In this document: piece after piece, positions 1 through 6,478 of the stretch
Position numbering within the stretch: the stretch's first letter is position 1
Layout: the number at the start of each line of letters is the position of its first letter
DNA from: Sulfurovum sp.
GTDB taxonomy: Bacteria; Campylobacterota; Campylobacteria; Campylobacterales; Sulfurovaceae
Length of the DNA: 42,768 nt
Direction of reading: 5' to 3'
Assembly (NCBI GenBank): GCA_027029065.1
Contig: JALVGO010000027.1
Span: 1-42,768, forward strand
Notes under the pieces: model-generated
The model's database searches: none
The model's input: the letters and a program-made list of their open reading frames with translations, nothing else
Told to the model about the DNA's origin: nothing
Position numbers and translations under genes: made by a program

Positions 1-22
1 TAAGTATACTGATTATCCAGCT

Positions 23-41
23 GCCACATATTGTGGCTTTT
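23..41 (+). terminator. possible small terminator hairpin
   Basis: A perfect 6-bp stem GCCACA/TGTGGC with a TAT loop is followed by TTTT on the plus strand. It could end a plus-strand transcript entering from the left of the window. The T-run is short and no upstream gene is visible, so this is weak. I see nothing else in positions 1-104. Confidence 0.3.
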
Positions 42-104
42 GGATTAGAAACTATATGTAATGCCTATCATAATGACATGCAGCGAGGAGGGGGAACTTA
101 CACT

Positions 105-479
105 TTACGCAGCCAATTCACCCAATCCAAACTCTACCCTAAACTCAGTTGCCAAGACCTCGGGAACCATCCTGTTTTTCTCTTTATGAAGCTTTACAAT
201 ACCATACCGCTCCAGTGTTTTTAAAGTACGTGACAAGTTCGATTTTTTCCTACCTGTCATACCTTCAAGCTCTGCAAGCGACTTGGGTTTCTTGTACAGT
301 ATCGTCCTAAGTAGTTGCCTGTTCTCGTTGCTGAGAACCTGTGCCATAGACTTAAGGGACTCAAACCAGATTTTCGGCTCATGCTTTTTGGGTACATACT
401 CACCTCTTGCTATTGCCACCGTACGTTCTTGATATGCCTCTTTGGACATAATACCTACATAGACTGTTTTTCCATTCAT
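105..479 (-). CDS. HTH antitoxin of TumA type (putative DNA-binding protein)
   Basis: This is a basic protein of about 124 residues whose second half reads as a winged helix-turn-helix. The segment around KPKSLAELEGMTGRKKSNLS followed by RTLKTLERYGIVKLHKE is the MarR/ArsR-like recognition-helix and wing pattern. It matches what I know of the HVO_A0114/TumA family, the antitoxin and autorepressor partner of TumE toxins. I chose the ATG at 479 because an AGGAG ribosome site (487-491) lies 7 nt upstream. A start at 518 would lie inside the toxin gene. The toxin stop codon at 493-495 overlaps this ribosome site, so the two genes are probably translationally coupled. The toxin-first order fits TumE/TumA. 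The fold is fairly clear; the pairing is inferred from the neighbour. Confidence 0.72.
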   Translation of the reverse strand: MNGKTVYVGIMSKEAYQERTVAIARGEYVPKKHEPKIWFESLKSMAQVLSNENRQLLRTILYKKPKSLAELEGMTGRKKSNLSRTLKTLERYGIVKLHKEKNRMVPEVLATEFRVEFGLGELAA

Positions 480-492
480 TCCTTCACTCCTA

Positions 493-828
493 CTATTGCT
501 GCATATAGGTTTCAACACTTTTCCAAAAGTCTTCTATAAGCTGTGATGCCGACGAAAACTCGTAGGGGAACACTTCCATCTTCCTGTGCAGATGATCCCA
601 CGTCTCTTTCTTCGCACCGTACTTACCTTTTCTGGGCTTGAAACTGTGTGCGTTGTCATAACCGATCACACGCTGATTTGTCTTGTCGTGGAGTGTCAAT
701 GAGTATCTGACGCCATGCGGTATCTCTCTGCTTGTCTCCACCTTTCTGGCTTCGAACTTGACCCAGAAACCGTTATCAAGTGTGAATCTCTCACCATCCA
801 ACATTAACAGGGTATCAAGATCATGCAC
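493..828 (-). CDS. TumE-family toxin (DUF6516-like)
   Basis: This protein of about 111 residues opens LDGERFTLDNGFWVKF, followed by a segment with HGVRYSLTLHD and GYDNAHSFK. That is the pattern I associate with TumE-type toxins: a short strand 'ERFxLDNG', then 'HGxxYxLxL', then 'xxYDNAHxxKxxH'. The track ORF could begin further upstream, but the sequence to 882 contains the promoter (-35 at 877-882, -10 near 853-858). The first start preceded by a ribosome site is GTG at 828, with AAGGAG at 835-840. I therefore start there. The activity is not established from sequence; the family is believed to act on nucleic acids. The gene overlaps the signals of the downstream HTH gene, as expected of a toxin-antitoxin operon. 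Confidence 0.7.
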   Translation of the reverse strand: MHDLDTLLMLDGERFTLDNGFWVKFEARKVETSREIPHGVRYSLTLHDKTNQRVIGYDNAHSFKPRKGKYGAKKETWDHLHRKMEVFPYEFSSASQLIEDFWKSVETYMQQ

Positions 829-841
829 AGAACACTCCTTT

Positions 842-860
842 GTTATCATCTGATAATAAC
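842..860. promoter_or_regulatory. palindromic operator over the -10 of the tumE/tumA promoter
   Basis: GTTATCATC-T-GATAATAAC is a 9-1-9 inverted repeat with one mismatch. It covers the -10 element and probable transcription start of the toxin-antitoxin operon. A dimeric HTH protein such as the downstream antitoxin would be the natural ligand. The palindrome is seen; the ligand is inferred. Confidence 0.5.
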
Positions 861-882
861 ATTTCAAAGGTGTTTTTGTCAA
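853..882 (-). promoter_or_regulatory. sigma-70-type promoter of the toxin-antitoxin operon
   Basis: On the minus strand a perfect TTGACA (877-882) is followed after 17-18 nt by TTATTA/TATTAT (853-859). Transcription would start near 848, about 20 nt before the GTG start of the toxin gene. Confidence 0.6.
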
Positions 883-892
883 GTATAAAATT

Positions 893-1322
893 CGTTGTAT
901 TCAGATTTACTTTTTGCAAAGCATACATCAGGGACGTTTGAATGGGCGACAGAGAGTCTGCTTTTTCTTCGTTGCATTCAGATTTTACTCTTTTTTTGCG
1001 AGGTGTACATCAGGTACATCAAGTAAAAATGAACGAGTTCTTCTCTTTAGTCAGGTACAATTTTTGCGTGCTTTGAGTGAGGCATACATATTAACGGAGA
1101 GTAGGCTTTTTCTTAGTTGCATTCAGATTTTACTCTTTTTTTGCGAGGTGTACATCAGGTACATCAAGTAAAAATGAACGAGTTCTTCTCTTTAGTCAGG
1201 TACAATTTTTGCGTGCTTTGAGTGAGGCATACATATTAACGGAGAGTAGGCTTTTTCTTAGTTGCATTCAGATTTTACTCTTTTTTTGCGAGGTGTACAT
1301 CAGGTACATCAAGTAAAAATGA
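893..1322. repeat. 145-bp tandem direct repeat between the toxin-antitoxin operon and tRNA-Arg
   Basis: Two apparently identical 145-bp units lie head to tail (971-1115 and 1116-1260). A third partial unit of 62 bp (1261-1322) follows, and a degenerate, internally shortened copy precedes them (about 893-970, same GTTGxATTCAG start and the same CTTTTTCTT end). Each unit contains a TTTTACT ... AGTAAAA inverted repeat enclosing a doubled GTACATCA. The period is not a multiple of three and reading frames do not carry through, so it is not coding. I recognise no family. This stretch explains the gene-free interval 829-1350. Confidence 0.9.
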
Positions 1323-1350
1323 GTGAAATATGGGTGTAAATAAGAAAAAG

Positions 1351-1427
1351 TGGTACACTCTACAGGATTCGAACCTGTGACCTTCGGTACCGCAAACCGA
1401 TGCTCTATCCAGCTAAGCTAAGAGTGC
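1351..1427 (-). tRNA. tRNA-Arg, anticodon GCG
   Basis: On the minus strand a full cloverleaf can be drawn. The acceptor GCACTCT pairs with AGAGTGT (one G-U pair at the end). The D stem is GCTT/GAGC. The anticodon stem TCGGT/ACCGA encloses a 7-nt loop TTGCGGT, giving anticodon GCG, which reads Arg CGC. The variable loop is AGGTC and the T stem ACAGG/CCTGT encloses TTCGAAT. Discriminator A and CCA are encoded. The gene sits between the uracil-DNA glycosylase gene and the tandem repeats, which lie directly beyond its 3' end. Confidence 0.93.
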
Positions 1428-1478
1428 ACTTTTGAAGTTACTGCGATATTTGGTGAGCGAATTGTAGCAAAAAAAGCT

Positions 1479-2177
1479 TTACTTTTCAAGTAAATGCATA
1501 CTCCCGAACAGTTCTTGTGCATTTTTATTACCGATAAAGCTGTGATTGTAGGGATGTTCCATCTCTATGGTATCGAAATGTGCCAGCGGCAGGGTGCGTT
1601 TCAATGCCTGTGCATGGTTGCCGAAGAGAATGAGTCTGGGGGACTGGTCAGTGAGTGATTCTAGGAGTGTCTGCATGAACGGTCGCCACGCTTTGATATG
1701 CTTTGCAGAACTCTTTTTGTCAGTAAAGATCAGGGCTGTGTTGAGCAGCAGTACCCCTTCCCGTTCAAAGTTTTGGCGCAGTGCTTGCACAGAGTCTATC
1801 AGCGGGGTTTTGTCTATGGCAGCAATCGCATTTTGGGAAGTATCTTCGATGGAAAGATCGCCCCGAGCCACCAGTGCCATTTTAATGAAATTACGCAGGC
1901 TTGTCGCACGGTTAACCTCTTTACTCAGACCATTGGGAGAGAAGATACGCTTTACCTTCTCATCGATAAATGCATACCCTCCGGCACTCTCCCTTCTTGG
2001 GTAGGGATCCTGCCCAAAGAGGATATACCGTACATCCTTTTTTGGCAGGGTTTTAAAGACGTTAAAGCAGTCTGGGTTCGGAGGGAAATAGGCAGTATCT
2101 GTCTCAAGAAACTGTCGGTAGTCAGGATCGAGCGCAAGATATGCCCTGTCGATAACCTCCTGCCATGCTCCACTCAT
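1479..2177 (-). CDS. uracil-DNA glycosylase family protein
   Basis: This 232-residue protein removes uracil from DNA by cleaving the glycosidic bond (base excision repair). Residues 55-59 read GQDPY, the water-activating motif of family 1 UDG, with the catalytic Asp at 57. Near residue 208 the sequence HPYNHSFIGN stands where Ung proteins usually carry HPSPLS, so the DNA-intercalation loop is divergent. A central stretch with ENFEREGVLLLNTAL-like character (NFEREGVLLLNTALIF) matches the family core. It is the last gene of a four-gene minus-strand operon and overlaps the stop of the coiled-coil gene upstream by 4 nt (ATGA). Because of the changed second motif I call the family rather than a strict Ung orthologue. 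Confidence 0.85.
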   Translation of the reverse strand: MSGAWQEVIDRAYLALDPDYRQFLETDTAYFPPNPDCFNVFKTLPKKDVRYILFGQDPYPRRESAGGYAFIDEKVKRIFSPNGLSKEVNRATSLRNFIKMALVARGDLSIEDTSQNAIAAIDKTPLIDSVQALRQNFEREGVLLLNTALIFTDKKSSAKHIKAWRPFMQTLLESLTDQSPRLILFGNHAQALKRTLPLAHFDTIEMEHPYNHSFIGNKNAQELFGSMHLLEK

Positions 2178-2506
2178 ACGCCCTGCTGCCCTTTTTTGAT
2201 CTTGTCAAACTTGATGATCATCTCTACTTTGTCCAAAGGCATCTGAAGCACCCTTGCGATCTCCTCTTTGCTCTCTCCCTCTGCGAGCATCTGCATCACT
2301 CTGTCTGACTCTGAAAGATTTTCTATCACATCTTTGACCAAAATCCTCTGAGACTCGAGATTTTCAATCGTTTTGTCTTTAATCTCTACAATATTTCGCA
2401 AAAGTGCATTCTCTTTTGCCAGGTTTTTGTTTTTTGTCGCAAGGATTAAAAGAATGATCGTCAAAATACCCACAAGCCCCAATACAATAAAATCCAACGG
2501 TTCCAT
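2174..2506 (-). CDS. membrane-anchored coiled-coil protein with C-terminal HTH-like helix pair
   Basis: The product has 110 residues. Residues 5-23 form one hydrophobic membrane helix. A charged heptad-like coiled coil follows (about 25-65). The tail has the pattern LAEGESKEEIARVLQMPLDK, which looks like the small helix-turn-helix found at the end of several bacterial DUF6115-like proteins. I cannot name a function. The gene sits between the prenyltransferase and uracil-DNA glycosylase genes with no gap on either side, so it is co-transcribed. The soluble part would face the cytoplasm if the N-terminus is outside. Confidence 0.75.
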   Translation of the reverse strand: MEPLDFIVLGLVGILTIILLILATKNKNLAKENALLRNIVEIKDKTIENLESQRILVKDVIENLSESDRVMQMLAEGESKEEIARVLQMPLDKVEMIIKFDKIKKGQQGV

Positions 2507-3400
2507 CTATAGTACCTCTCCTATAATCAAGATCAGGAATACAAACCCAAGGTAACCGTTTACCGTAAAGAATGCCCTGTCTATTTTTGTAAAGTCTTTG
2601 TTGACAAGGTAGTGTTCATACCCAAGCATCAACGCAGAAAATAGCACTGCCGCGTACGCCCATACACCTAACTGCGCACTGACGGCAAACTGCCACCACA
2701 ACACGATGGTCAACACGTGAAAAACACGCGCGATACGCATGGTATTGACCGCACCGAATCGTGATGGAACAGAGTGCAGTCCATGGGCTTTGTCAAATGC
2801 CATATCCTGCAGCGAATAGAGCAGGTCAAACCCTGCCACCCAGAACATCACACCTGTTGCAAGATAGAGGGACCAGAGGGGAATCTCCCCTTCCACTGCC
2901 ACAACACCTGCAATGGGTGCCAGTCCAAGGCTGACCCCCAGTACAAGGTGTGCTAATGCCGAAAAGCGTTTAAAGAGTGTATAGGCTCCCAGTATCATCA
3001 GAATAGGCACAGAGAGTTTGAACGCCAGATCATTGATAAGATAGGCTGTTGCGACAAACACCACCGCATTGATCCAAATAAACATCTGCATCTGTACCGT
3101 GCTGACCCTGCCGTCAACAGAGGGTCTGTTTTTGGTACGTGGATTGAGTCTGTCAATATCTCTGTCAAGATAGCGGTTGACACCCATTGCAAAGTTCCGG
3201 GCGCTCACAGCAGCCACAGTACCCAGCAGCAGCAGTTTCCACCCAAACCATCCATGCGCCGCAACAATCATTGCAATAAAAATAAACGGCAGAGAAAAAA
3301 CTGAATGCTTAAACATCACCAGTTCGGAAAAATCATTCAGTTTTTTTAGCAAACTGCCACGCTTTAACTCCTCACTCCTCACTCCTACCTCCTCACTCAT
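2507..3400 (-). CDS. mqnP: UbiA-family polyprenyltransferase, probably MqnP (menaquinone synthesis)
   Basis: This integral membrane prenyltransferase attaches the isoprenoid tail to the aromatic precursor of menaquinone. The first Asp-rich motif NRYLDRDID (about residue 88 counted from the longest possible start) and the second, DLLYSLQDMAFDKAHGL, are both complete. Eight or nine hydrophobic helices surround them. Campylobacterota make menaquinone by the futalosine route, so MqnP is more likely than UbiA; that step is inference. The ATG at 3400 overlaps the pssA stop as TAATG, which suggests coupling. Just after that start the sequence consists of ACTCCTC heptamers (plus-strand reading) that translate into a low-complexity SEE/RSEE stretch not seen in the family core. 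The real start could therefore be a TTG or GTG further in. Confidence 0.85.
   Translation of the reverse strand: MSEEVGVRSEELKRGSLLKKLNDFSELVMFKHSVFSLPFIFIAMIVAAHGWFGWKLLLLGTVAAVSARNFAMGVNRYLDRDIDRLNPRTKNRPSVDGRVSTVQMQMFIWINAVVFVATAYLINDLAFKLSVPILMILGAYTLFKRFSALAHLVLGVSLGLAPIAGVVAVEGEIPLWSLYLATGVMFWVAGFDLLYSLQDMAFDKAHGLHSVPSRFGAVNTMRIARVFHVLTIVLWWQFAVSAQLGVWAYAAVLFSALMLGYEHYLVNKDFTKIDRAFFTVNGYLGFVFLILIIGEVL
3367..3398. repeat. heptameric microsatellite ACTCCTC inside the prenyltransferase 5' end
   Basis: Four consecutive 7-bp units (two exact ACTCCTC, then ACTCCTA and CCTCCTC) are followed by ACTC. They lie immediately downstream of the ATG at 3400. Seven is not a multiple of three, so gain or loss of one unit would shift the frame from that start. 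Confidence 0.75.
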
Positions 3401-3960
3401 TACGGGTGCGGTATTTTCAGTTTGGAGTTGAGTGACCACGCGATCACCAGTACCAGTACTGCGACAACAAATCCGCTGCCTATCAGACCATATGCTGTCA
3501 TCAGATAGACAAGCCAGAGCAGAATAGCCCCAAGCGGGGTAGGTACTCCCTCAAAATACTTTGCCACTTCTCCTGCATCGACTTTGAGGTTGAACTCAAC
3601 CAGGCGTCTGAGCCCTGAAATAATATACCAGATAAATACAATGCCAAGGATAATCTCCTCCGTTACAGAGATGTTGGCATAAAAGCGCACTGCATAAAAG
3701 AGCAGAAATGCCGGCATCACAACAAACGACAGAAAGTCGGCAAAGCTGTCCAGCTGTATGCCAAACTCTGTAGAGAGTCCGTATTTTCTGGCAACTTTTC
3801 CATCGGCGATATCCAGCGCTCCCGCTATCCATGCTAGCACAATCGCGATAAAAAAGCTGTTCTGCTGTATCAGATACATTGCCGCCACACCGCATGCGAT
3901 GTTGCCAAACGTAATTAGATTGGCTATGTTGAAACGGTTGTCTTTGTTGAACAGATCCAT
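3400..3960 (-). CDS. pssA: CDP-diacylglycerol-serine O-phosphatidyltransferase
   Basis: This protein of about 186 residues makes phosphatidylserine, the precursor of phosphatidylethanolamine, in the inner membrane. The CDP-alcohol phosphatidyltransferase signature D-x2-DGKVAR-x8-G-x3-D-x3-D is complete (DIADGKVARKYG followed by FGIQLDSFAD) near residue 55. Six or so membrane helices are visible. I chose the ATG at 3960 rather than 3984 because GGGAG lies about 8 nt before it. It is the first gene of the pssA-mqnP-coiled coil-UDG operon and diverges from miaA. Confidence 0.88.
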   Translation of the reverse strand: MDLFNKDNRFNIANLITFGNIACGVAAMYLIQQNSFFIAIVLAWIAGALDIADGKVARKYGLSTEFGIQLDSFADFLSFVVMPAFLLFYAVRFYANISVTEEIILGIVFIWYIISGLRRLVEFNLKVDAGEVAKYFEGVPTPLGAILLWLVYLMTAYGLIGSGFVVAVLVLVIAWSLNSKLKIPHP

Positions 3961-4003
3961 ATACGCTCCCAAAAATGAATACATAATTCTACCCTTTTGG
4001 CAC

Positions 4004-4020
4004 TTAACCCTTAACCCTTA
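4004..4020. repeat. TTAACCC heptamer repeat in the pssA/miaA intergenic region
   Basis: TTAACCC occurs twice in tandem plus TTA, occupying the place where the -35 region of the miaA promoter would be. It is a second heptameric microsatellite within 650 bp of the ACTCCTC run. Confidence 0.8.
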
Positions 4021-4024
4021 GCAC

Positions 4025-4030
4025 TATACT
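4025..4030 (+). promoter_or_regulatory. -10 element of miaA
   Basis: TATACT lies 15 nt before the miaA ATG, so transcription would start about 8 nt before the start codon. No Shine-Dalgarno sequence is visible between them; the mRNA may be nearly leaderless. No good -35 is present, as is common in this phylum. Confidence 0.45.
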
Positions 4031-4044
4031 GTTATGATTACAGC

Positions 4045-4941
4045 ATGAATGAATTGAAACAACTTGCGCTCATTGGACCCACAGCTTCAGGCAAAACGGC
4101 TCTGGCTGTCAAACTTGCACAGAAGATGGATGCATATATCCTCTCTCTTGATTCCCTTGCCATATACAAAGAGATCGATATTGTATCGGCAAAACCCACA
4201 ATTGAGGAGAGAGGCGGTATCAGGCATTTTGGTATCAATGTACTCTACCCGAATGAACCCTTTGATGTTACGACATTTGCAGCGCTTTACAGAAAAGCAC
4301 TGCAGCAGTGTCATGCCGATGAAAAACATCTTGTGATTGTCGGAGGTACAAGCTTCTATCTCAAAATGCTTCTGGAAGGCATCAGTGAAATTCCATCTAT
4401 AAACACCAAAACAGCGAACAAGGTTGCACTGCTTATGGTACAGCCTGACAAAATCTATGATATGCTCTACCGGCATGACCCCACCCATATGAAGCAGATC
4501 AAGCGCACAGATACCTACCGCATACAAAAGGCATTGGAGATCTATCTTGGCACCGGAAAGGCACCCAGCAGCTATTTCCGTGCACATCCCCCACATCCTA
4601 TCATTACAGACTCACTGCCGATCTACGAGATCGTATGGGAGAGAGAGCTGCTGAGAAGACGTATCAGTCTTCGTACAGAGATCATGCTCAACAGTGGACT
4701 GATCGATGAGATCGTGATGCTTGAGAAGAGATATACGCGGGCACCAAACGCCATGAAAGCCATCGGCATCAAAGAGACACTTGCCTACCTTGACGGGGCA
4801 TACGACAGAAAGATGCTGCAGGAGAAGATCGCCACCAATACGGCACGTCTTGCAAAACGCCAAGCCACCTTTAACCGTTCACAGTTTAAAGAGGTGATAC
4901 GCGGAGATCTTCAAACACTTGAGAAGATGCTAATACGATAG
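4045..4941 (+). CDS. miaA: tRNA dimethylallyltransferase MiaA
   Basis: MiaA transfers a dimethylallyl group to N6 of A37 in tRNAs that read UNN codons. The 298-residue protein has the P-loop GPTASGKT at residues 11-18, the DS-x-A-x-Y segment (DSLAIYKEIDIVSAKP) used to recognise the tRNA base, and VGGTSFYLKMLLEG, a family hallmark. The C-terminal part has the usual ATRQ-like segment in altered form (LAKRQATFNRSQF). Length is normal. It is a single gene between the divergent pssA operon and the convergent nuo operon. Confidence 0.93.
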   Translation: MNELKQLALIGPTASGKTALAVKLAQKMDAYILSLDSLAIYKEIDIVSAKPTIEERGGIRHFGINVLYPNEPFDVTTFAALYRKALQQCHADEKHLVIVGGTSFYLKMLLEGISEIPSINTKTANKVALLMVQPDKIYDMLYRHDPTHMKQIKRTDTYRIQKALEIYLGTGKAPSSYFRAHPPHPIITDSLPIYEIVWERELLRRRISLRTEIMLNSGLIDEIVMLEKRYTRAPNAMKAIGIKETLAYLDGAYDRKMLQEKIATNTARLAKRQATFNRSQFKEVIRGDLQTLEKMLIR

Positions 4942-4947
4942 GGTTGC

Positions 4948-4971
4948 AGGGACAACCTTTGGGGTTGCCCT
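4948..4971. terminator. hairpin between convergent miaA and nuoN
   Basis: AGGG(A)CAACC - TTTGG - GGTTGCCCT forms a 9-bp stem with one bulged A in the 46-nt gap between two converging genes. Neither side has a long T-run, so it would be an imperfect bidirectional terminator. Confidence 0.45.
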
Positions 4972-4987
4972 TAAAAGATATGAACGA

Positions 4988-6478
4988 TCAATACCCTGAA
5001 GCAGAGATCATGTAGTAAAGGTAGGAGATAAGCGGCTGAACATAGAAGATCGCTGCTACTGTTGCGACTGTCGCCAATCCAATGACTGCCATAAGCGGTT
5101 TAGAGAGGTTGTAGTAGACAGTATCGACATCTTTGACCGGCTCTTTGAGGAACATATAGACAATCAGCTTCAGGTAGTAGTACGCTGCGACAGCCGAGTT
5201 AAGTCCCATTACGATAGCAAGCCATACATAACCGGCATTTACCGCCGCCTGCATCACATAGATTTTACCCCAGAATACAGAGAATGGCGGTACCCCTGCC
5301 AGTGAGAGCATAAAGAGTGCCATGATCACTGCACCCATTGGCATAATATGGATCAGTCCCGCAAACTTCTCATACGGGTGATCGAAACGTGCATTGAAAC
5401 GTCTTACCTTGTGGCGAGAGATCCAAAGCATTGCAAAAGCACCAAGGTTCGTGAACATAAAGAGTGCATAGTAGAGGAATATGCTCGCTGTACCTTCTGT
5501 CGTATCGAGTGCAATCGCTGCCATAATGAAACCAGCATGGGAAATAGAAGAGTAGGCAAGCATACGCTTAACATCTTCCTGAACCAGTGCCATGAGGTTT
5601 GCTATCGTCATTGTGATGACTGTCAGAACAAGAATCATATCTCTAACCCACTCAATCCCAAGGTCGATGTACATACCAAATACCCTTACTGCTACAACCA
5701 GTGTTGCGATCTTCGGTACAATCGACATATAGCCTGCCAACGGAGCGGAAGCTCCCTCATACACATCCGGTGCCCATGTATGGAACGGAAAGAGAGAAAG
5801 CTTGAATGCCAGTGCTACCATCAGCAGTACAGAGGAGCCAAGGATCGCAAGTACGATCTCTGTCTCCTGCAGACGGGCAGCAAGTACCTGTGCTACCTGA
5901 TAAAGCTCAATAGACCCTGTCAATGCATACACTACCGCAGAACCCATGGCGAAGAATCCTGCTGCAAGCGCTCCCATGGTAAAGTACTTGACAGCCGCCT
6001 CATAGGAGTTGCTCCTGTTATGCAGCGCAATCAGTGTATAGAGTGAGAGTGATGCAGTCTCAAGCCCGACAAAGATCAGGATCAGGTTATCACTTGCCAC
6101 CATGAACTGGAAACCGGCTACCATGAAGAGGAAGAGTGCGAAGAACTCCGGATAGGAATACTCATGGAAACGCTTTGAAGTCAGGGCAAGTGGTGTAAAC
6201 AGAATCGATGCAACAATGATCAAAAGCTGGGAGATAATGGAGATCCCGTCAATAAGCATCACATTGAAGAAACCGCGTTCATTCACATTGAGTCCGATCG
6301 TCGCACCAAAGTCCACGATAAGGATCAGGATCGTCAGCATCACATAGAGAGATTTATGCAGTTTGTTATTGATCAGATCGAGAATAAGAATCACCAGACC
6401 GCCCGCAATGGCTATCAGCATCGGTGCAAGGGTAATGAGGTTCAGACTCTCCATACTTACTTTAATTGGTTCAAACAT
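4988..6478 (-). CDS. nuoN: NADH-quinone oxidoreductase subunit N
   Basis: NuoN is one of the three antiporter-like proton-pumping subunits of the complex I membrane arm. The 496-residue protein has about 14 membrane helices. It has the conserved glutamate helix (IFVGLETASLSLYTL), the broken-helix lysine segment (LAFKLSLFPFHTWAPDVYEG) and the second-half lysine helix (VQEDVKRMLAYSSISHAGFI). It is the last gene of the operon. Its ATG overlaps the nuoM stop as TAATG at 6478. Confidence 0.95.
   Translation of the reverse strand: MFEPIKVSMESLNLITLAPMLIAIAGGLVILILDLINNKLHKSLYVMLTILILIVDFGATIGLNVNERGFFNVMLIDGISIISQLLIIVASILFTPLALTSKRFHEYSYPEFFALFLFMVAGFQFMVASDNLILIFVGLETASLSLYTLIALHNRSNSYEAAVKYFTMGALAAGFFAMGSAVVYALTGSIELYQVAQVLAARLQETEIVLAILGSSVLLMVALAFKLSLFPFHTWAPDVYEGASAPLAGYMSIVPKIATLVVAVRVFGMYIDLGIEWVRDMILVLTVITMTIANLMALVQEDVKRMLAYSSISHAGFIMAAIALDTTEGTASIFLYYALFMFTNLGAFAMLWISRHKVRRFNARFDHPYEKFAGLIHIMPMGAVIMALFMLSLAGVPPFSVFWGKIYVMQAAVNAGYVWLAIVMGLNSAVAAYYYLKLIVYMFLKEPVKDVDTVYYNLSKPLMAVIGLATVATVAAIFYVQPLISYLYYMISASGY

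Noticed and set aside
893..1322. CRISPR array
   Set aside because: The period is 145 bp and whole units are identical; there are no short repeats separated by unique spacers and no cas genes.
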